This document shows, in pieces, positions 59,050 to 64,000 of a stretch of DNA of 64,000 nucleotides. The stretch comes from Aldrovandia affinis (Eukaryota; Chordata; Actinopteri; Notacanthiformes; Halosauridae), in the NCBI GenBank assembly GCA_029706075.1, contig JAINUG010000390.1:412223-476222 (forward strand). Reading direction: 5' to 3'. Every line of letters starts with the position of its first letter. The first letter of the stretch is position 1. A program made the position numbers and the translations under genes. The notes below the pieces were generated by a model. It did no database searches, was not told the origin of the DNA, and worked only from the letters and a program-made list of their open reading frames with translations.

Positions 59050-59240
59050 CATTATGTTTTCCACTGTGTTTGTGTAGATGGAGCTATTTCCTCTATTGCA
59101 CTATTTTTCAGGCGGTTCATCTCAGCTTGACTGCGTTTTGAGGGGTTGGTTGGGGAATCATCTTCCAGTCTTTTCCCTAAATTAGCTGTTGCAGTTTTTC
59201 ATTCACTTTTTTGTATTCCTTTCGGAAAATATCCATTGTG
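59050..59240 (-). pseudogene. coding-like relic of unknown origin, right-arm copy
   Basis: Inverted partner of 30402-30595 with the same in-frame stop after LQQLI, so the decay predates the inverted duplication. Confidence 0.4.
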
Positions 59241-59776
59241 GATAAATGGTATACCATAAATGGTGCTATACAAACATACAATTAGATAGACGTGCATAAA
59301 ATGCGGCTCGTTTACAAGATCTGTTAAGTGGCTAAAATATGAATGCTTCCAAACTGTGTATGAGCCAGAACTGGAAAAGTACAGAACAAGATGTTCAAGG
59401 ACAATTGTCCAATTACTGCCTTATCTGCTGTACTGTGGGGTTTTGAATGGGGAGGAGCAGGGAAGATGAGATTTCTTAGTTTCTATCTTCGGCTCAGTTA
59501 CCAGGTCCATACTGCAGCAGTCGGCAGCAAGTGAATATTAAAAAGCAGCAAAGTGTCATCGCATAGTTATGCCATAGTTATAAAACGAATCACTGCTCTT
59601 AAGCTACCGAAAACAAGCTGCTTCTGTTAAAGTAAGAGCACACACAGAAGACGCTGACGCAGTGCTATAGCAGAAGGGAATAGACGGGCGGACGAGGCGA
59701 GAATAGCTCTGGTAAACAGAGCAGCTGCCAAGGCAGAAACGAAACCACAGCAGCGGCAACAGGAATCGTTACAGAA

Positions 59777-59983
59777 ATGAAACCACAACGCGCTGCGAAA
59801 AACCACCCAGGTTTCCATATTTCAGAGACACGAGCCAGCCACGCCCAAGAGAGGTGCAATAGAGAACTGAGCCTATATGAGAGTAATGATGAGATGAGGG
59901 AGCGTAAAGAGTTGGGTGCCCTTGTTTTGGGGCTCTTAACAATCTCTCTCTGTGTGATGTATTTCAGGGACCAGGGGCATTAA
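59777..59983 (+). CDS. unrecognised 68-residue frame, right-arm copy
   Basis: Inverted counterpart of 29619-29825, same length and stop, opposite strand to tmem26-C. The first half carries the Gln/Arg/Asn changes; the hydrophobic helix is unchanged. Function unknown. Confidence 0.3.
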   Translation: MKPQRAAKNHPGFHISETRASHAQERCNRELSLYESNDEMRERKELGALVLGLLTISLCVMYFRDQGH

Positions 59984-60069
59984 GGCCCCACACACACCTG
60001 ATGCCACCGTATTGTTGCCACCCGCACAGGAAAGCCATCGTGCTTGTAGGAGATGTGTGGTGTGTGTGC

Positions 60070-60246
60070 GGGTCCCCCACGGGAGGACAACATTTAAACA
60101 TGTCCCGTTGGCCCAAAGGCCCATTTGAGCAGTGGCGCAATGACTACACTGGCCCCCTTGCCACAAGTGGGCACCAAGTAGTGCACGGCAGATGCGTTTA
60201 CCTGCTCACCCTGTGTGTAGCGGCCCAGCAAACGCATCTACCCTAA
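60070..60246 (+). pseudogene. possible retroviral-type integrase remnant, right-arm copy
   Basis: Inverted partner of 29284-29502 with the same WPKGPFEQWRNDYTGPL block and the same loss of pattern after it. A Cys pair (CVCG) upstream may be the end of a zinc-binding region. Confidence 0.3.
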
Positions 60247-60504
60247 TATTGGCTGCGGAGATATTGGAATCAGACTTGGAATCCTGTGTGTGGGAGAATC
60301 GGCACATGAGAACACTGCACTGACTGAAGCTTTGTTGTGTGTAGTGGGTCTGAAGACGGAAACCAGGGGGGGGCAGTGGGGGCAGGGTGCAGCTAAAGCA
60401 TTCGCCATCACCCCCCTCCCATCTGTGTCTAAGGCACACAGCCAAATATACGCACAAACACCTGTAAAAAACACACACACAAACCCACATATACATACAT
60501 ATGG

Positions 60505-60646
60505 CATTTAGCAGAAGCTTTTATCCAAAGCGACTTACAGTAGTGAATGCATACATTTTTCAGTATATGTGGCCCTAGTGGAGATTGAACCCACAACCTC
60601 AGCTTTGCCAACACCATGCTCTACCTACTGAGCCACACAGAACCAC
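60505..60646 (-). mobile_element. tRNA-derived SINE (family 1)
   Basis: Reverse copy. With 63493-63633 it brackets a stretch absent from the left arm. Confidence 0.82.
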
Positions 60647-60649
60647 ATG

Positions 60650-62097
60650 CACATATATATATAGACATATATATGGTATATACACATCCACATACAATTA
60701 AACACTCAGACCTGTGCACATACTCAAATATCCACATAATAGTGAAACAATGTATATACATGCAGTTTTGTGCAGGAAATGTCTTGTCGAAAGTTGGCTA
60801 TTATTGGCACAAGCACTATTCTTTTTTTGTGTGAATATGCACTTTGGGTGAGGTGCATATCCTGTGTCCACTCCTAAATAAAAAATATTTAGCTGTGGAC
60901 TTGCTGCCATGCCTTGCCATGTCCATACGAGCCTGCATTAAACAGAACCCAATAAACATCGGCTTCTATCAAAGAAAGTTGACCCGTCAAAAGGACACAT
61001 TCATCAAAGCTTCTTCTCAAATGGCATTCAATCATAATTTAGGCACTTCTGGCAACAACTGGCAAGCAACGGGCACTGCTGAACAGAACTTTTGTTGCGT
61101 AAAGTAGGTTTGTGTGATTTGTGGTTCGTCGAGCCAAAGTCTGTTGATTTATTTTTAGTTGTGATTTGGGTCAACAAAGCTGCCACTATTCCCAAATTAT
61201 TATTTAGGAATAATTACTTTCACGCACGCACGTCCAGAATTCTGGGCACCCTTGATGAAAATGAGCAAAAGACTGTAGAAAACAAATAATACCATTATTG
61301 GATGTCACAAAGCTGGCAATACTCGATACACGATACTTCTGACAAACAAAAGGTTAAAAAGAAATGTTTTAACTATACTTTCTTTATTCAAGCAAGCTAA
61401 TATACAACAACCCAGGTAAGGACTAAAGACATGTATAAGATACAGCCTTTACTGCTCATTTTCATGGTTCTAAGAATTCTGGACCTGACGGTATCTTTTC
61501 TGATCTTTAATTTACTACACACACATATACATATATATAAATGTATATATCTGCTTGAGATAGATATTTGTCTATTTCTCATTTCTGATACACATATATA
61601 TATATTGTTTTATTTAATATATATACTGTATATATATATATATATTCTTTAGGTTGCACATTAAAACCTCTTGTGAATCAATCATTTATACCAATTACGG
61701 GTTTCTGGAGTTCAAAAATCAACATTTCCTCCACACCAACACATAATTATGGAGCTGCACACTTTTTAAGGCTTCGTCAAATAATGACACACAGGATTTC
61801 CGAGCCACACAGGAAAGAAGATATTGCCGTTACGTCCTTGAAGAACGGTTGGTGTCATTTATTTTGCGCGACTAATCAAACGCCATTCCCGCAGTATTAG
61901 GGATCGGGAAGGAAGGTTTGACTTTTCTTTATTATTTTTACAGTATGTTATTCGCACACTTGGCACCGATCACACGAGCAGCATACACACCGCAGGCACA
62001 TGCCTGAGCACAATGCACTGGAGTCACCTACAGCAGTCCTACATGCATGTTATATCAATTATGCATGTTTCAACTTTTTACTATTTATATATATATA
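60650..62097. other. right-arm-only stretch, no gene recognised
   Basis: Part of about 2.85 kb absent from the left arm. AT-rich with TA tracts; frames such as 60844-61107 show no family motif. Confidence 0.5.
61510..61650. repeat. imperfect (TA)n tracts
   Basis: Clusters of ATATAT at 61524-61550, 61592-61605 and 61617-61645. Confidence 0.75.
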
Positions 62098-62412
62098 TAT
62101 AAATTCCATCCATCCATCCATTATCTAAGCCGCTTATTCCTGGTCAGGGTCGCGGGGGGCTGGAGCCTATCCCAGCATGCGTTCGGCGAGAGGCAGGAAT
62201 ACACCCTGGACAGGTCGCCAATCCATCGCAGGGCACACACACCATTCACTCACACACTCATACCTATGGGCAATTTAGACTCTCCAATTAGCCTAACGTG
62301 CATGTCTTTGGACTGTGGGAGGAAACCGGAGTACCCGGAGGAAACCCACGCGGACACGGGGAGAACATGCAAACTCCGCACAGAAAGGCCCCCGGCCTGG
62401 ATTCGAACCCGT
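62098..62412 (-). mobile_element. fish SINE-like repeat with CATCCATCCA end
   Basis: CCATCCATCCATCCATTATC at one end, the common block TGCATGTCTTTGGACTGTGG and AGAACATGCAAACTCC, and a B-box complement GATTCGAACCC at the other end. Truncated at the tRNA-like side. Confidence 0.78.
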
Positions 62413-62449
62413 ATATATAAATTATTATTATTATTATTATATATATTAT

Positions 62450-62826
62450 TTGTTTCAGATTCTTTCCCAATTTTGTAATCAATTGTACCCGATTTCCATT
62501 TCAACTATCCCTCCCCTCGTACTACAAGCTTGGCCGCCGCAACGCTGGGACCAACGGAGACAAAGGCTCCGAACCGCCTCTTCCAAGATGGAACCTGCCA
62601 AGCTGTGGGCCGTAACTCCCGATACACACAGAGCCACTCTTGTGTGCAGCGAGCTCCTGCCGGCTCCTTCCTCCCCCTTCCTCTGGGGCGGACAGCCAAT
62701 CGCCGCCCCCCAGAACAGGGCTCCCAGCCAGAGCCGGGGCTGGCTGGATTGAACCCCCGGCCGCAGTGGGCAACTCGCACGCCGGTGTGCCAAGTGCCTT
62801 TTACCGTTACGCCACCCGGGGGGGCT
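62450..62826 (-). mobile_element. SINE family 2 copy
   Basis: Reverse copy. Head complement GTTACGCCACCCGGGGGG at the right, B-box complement GATTGAACCCC, and tail near 62460. Confidence 0.78.
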
Positions 62827-63139
62827 CTCTTTTTATATTTTTAACACTAATGATGGACATGGCTGTTGGCTGTTATCTGTCATTTTCTCCATTCTCTGTG
62901 TCTCTGCTCATCTAAATTCAAGGTCAGTGTGAATTCCTGCTTGTGAGAAGAGAGACTCCCAAACCGAGTGATCAAACGTTTGACCATCCGCCATATTTAA
63001 TGAGGGACTGGGCATACAATGGGCTCTTTCTTTTGCTCAATGCACAATGGGCTCAACACCTTTGCCCAACTTCATCTGAATCATGCATAGTGTGATTTAT
63101 CCAATGACCTCGCTCCAAGGAGATGGACTATCCCACACA

Positions 63140-63243
63140 AACACGCACACACACACATACATACACACACACACACACACACGCACACACATACACACAC
63201 ACACACACACACACGCACGCACACACACACACACACACACACA
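63140..63243. repeat. (CA)n microsatellite
   Basis: About 100 bp of ACAC with a few G and T interruptions. The long open frame through it is an artefact. Confidence 0.93.
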
Positions 63244-63492
63244 TTACTCCTCAACAGCTCACCGTACAGTGATTTGGTCGTTCCTTAGAGTTAAACTGAT
63301 CCAGCAAGGTTCTGAGACCCTGTAGGCCCAATGTCCAACACATTTTGTAGCACAATCAAACCTCAATGCGGAAACCAATATATTTTGTCCATGACAATAT
63401 TTTCATTCTTTTGTAAATGATGGTGAGGCTGGGCTGTGGGCTTCATCTCCTACATTTTGGATTTGTTACATTATCATATTAATAATATACGC

Positions 63493-63633
63493 CATTTAGC
63501 AGACGCTTTTATCCAAAGCAACTTACAGTAGTAAATGCATACATTTTCAGTATATGTGGCCCTAGTGGGGATTGAACCCACAACCTAAGCGTTGCCAACG
63601 CCATGCTCTACCTGCTGAGCCACAGAGAACCAC
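63493..63633 (-). mobile_element. tRNA-derived SINE (family 1)
   Basis: Reverse copy. Its outer flank (63634-63690) matches the outer flank of 28958-29098 in the left arm. Confidence 0.84.
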
Positions 63634-64000
63634 TTATCAAATAGCACAAGTTGGATTTGTCACATTAACAATAGATTTCCTTAAGATGTAATTTTGTGAG
63701 AATTCTGCCAATACAAAAAAACAAGATGAAAAACAATAACATGACTGTAAAACTATATATATATATTAAAAACATTTTACCTTGAGTACGTCACTTACCA
63801 TGGTTTCATTCAAAGAACTCCGAATTTTGATATTCTCCCATAAATGGCACTAAAAAATGGAAGTAATTGCAGAGGTGAGTGAACAAGGCTGAGAACCAGA
63901 AGGTTCAAGGTTCAGATCTCTTGTGGGGTACTGCTGCTGTGCATGGCACTATTCCAGTATATAGTTCTGCTATATAAATGTAAGCAGTGTTAGTTGCCCT

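Larger units (their letters stand above)
43901..64000 (-). repeat. right arm of a large inverted duplication (continues past window)
   Basis: Reverse-complement counterpart of 28532-40401; the last 40 bases match 28532-28571 inverted. Arm-specific additions are the LINE array 46754-56995 and about 2.85 kb between two SINEs (60646-63493). Local similarity is high by eye, roughly mid-90s percent in intron 2; I have not computed it. Confidence 0.87.

Noticed and set aside
62047-62752. Frames over 62.0-62.8 kb on both strands
   Set aside because: All run through two SINE-type repeats.
63083-63325. His/Thr-rich protein
   Set aside because: Translation of a (CA)n microsatellite.

Overview
The window looks like ray-finned fish (teleost-type) genomic DNA. 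It has no dense operon-like coding. It has spliced vertebrate exons with GT/AG boundaries and a heavy load of fish-type repeats: Tc1/mariner elements, hAT elements and hairpin MITEs, tRNA-derived SINEs ending in the common fish motif around GATAAAAGCGTCTGCTAAATG, L2/CR1-type LINE debris, solo LTRs and microsatellites. I cannot name the species from sequence alone.

The only host gene family I can support is tmem26 (transmembrane protein 26), present three times. Copy A (+, 9231-18653) has five exons whose phases join into an intact 286-codon frame. Copy B (+, 24604-35592) has the same five exons but lacks one G in exon 3, which shifts the frame. Copy C (-) shows only its last three exons (58631-45905), all intact; exons 1-2 must lie beyond the right edge. 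A and B are head to tail, and B and C are tail to tail. Introns are also recognisably shared, so these are segmental duplicates, not retrocopies.

Layout: 1-9200 is repeat-rich upstream DNA with a 1.5 kb hAT-like element, two hairpin MITEs, L2 LINE debris and a 1.4 kb Tc1 element. Copy A occupies 9.2-18.7 kb, with Tc1, SINE, LINE and solo-LTR insertions in its introns and a minisatellite before its last exon. 18.7-24.6 kb is intergenic, with SINE, Tc1 and LINE (SGNH-esterase ORF1 and reverse transcriptase C-terminus) relics. Copy B occupies 24.6-35.6 kb. From about 28.5 kb to the right end the window is one large imperfect inverted duplication: the left arm is about 28532-40401, the spacer about 40402-43900, and the right arm about 43901-64000 and continuing. 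The right arm is longer mainly because of a 10.2 kb insertion (46754-56995) made of three head-to-tail copies of an R2/NeSL-type (restriction-like endonuclease) non-LTR retrotransposon. Only the copy at the 5' end of the array is truncated.

The two arms and copy A act as natural filled-site/empty-site comparisons, so several insertions can be ordered relative to the duplications. Single-base homopolymer differences between the LINE copies far outnumber substitutions. Some apparent frameshifts here, possibly including the one in tmem26 copy B, may therefore be base-calling errors.
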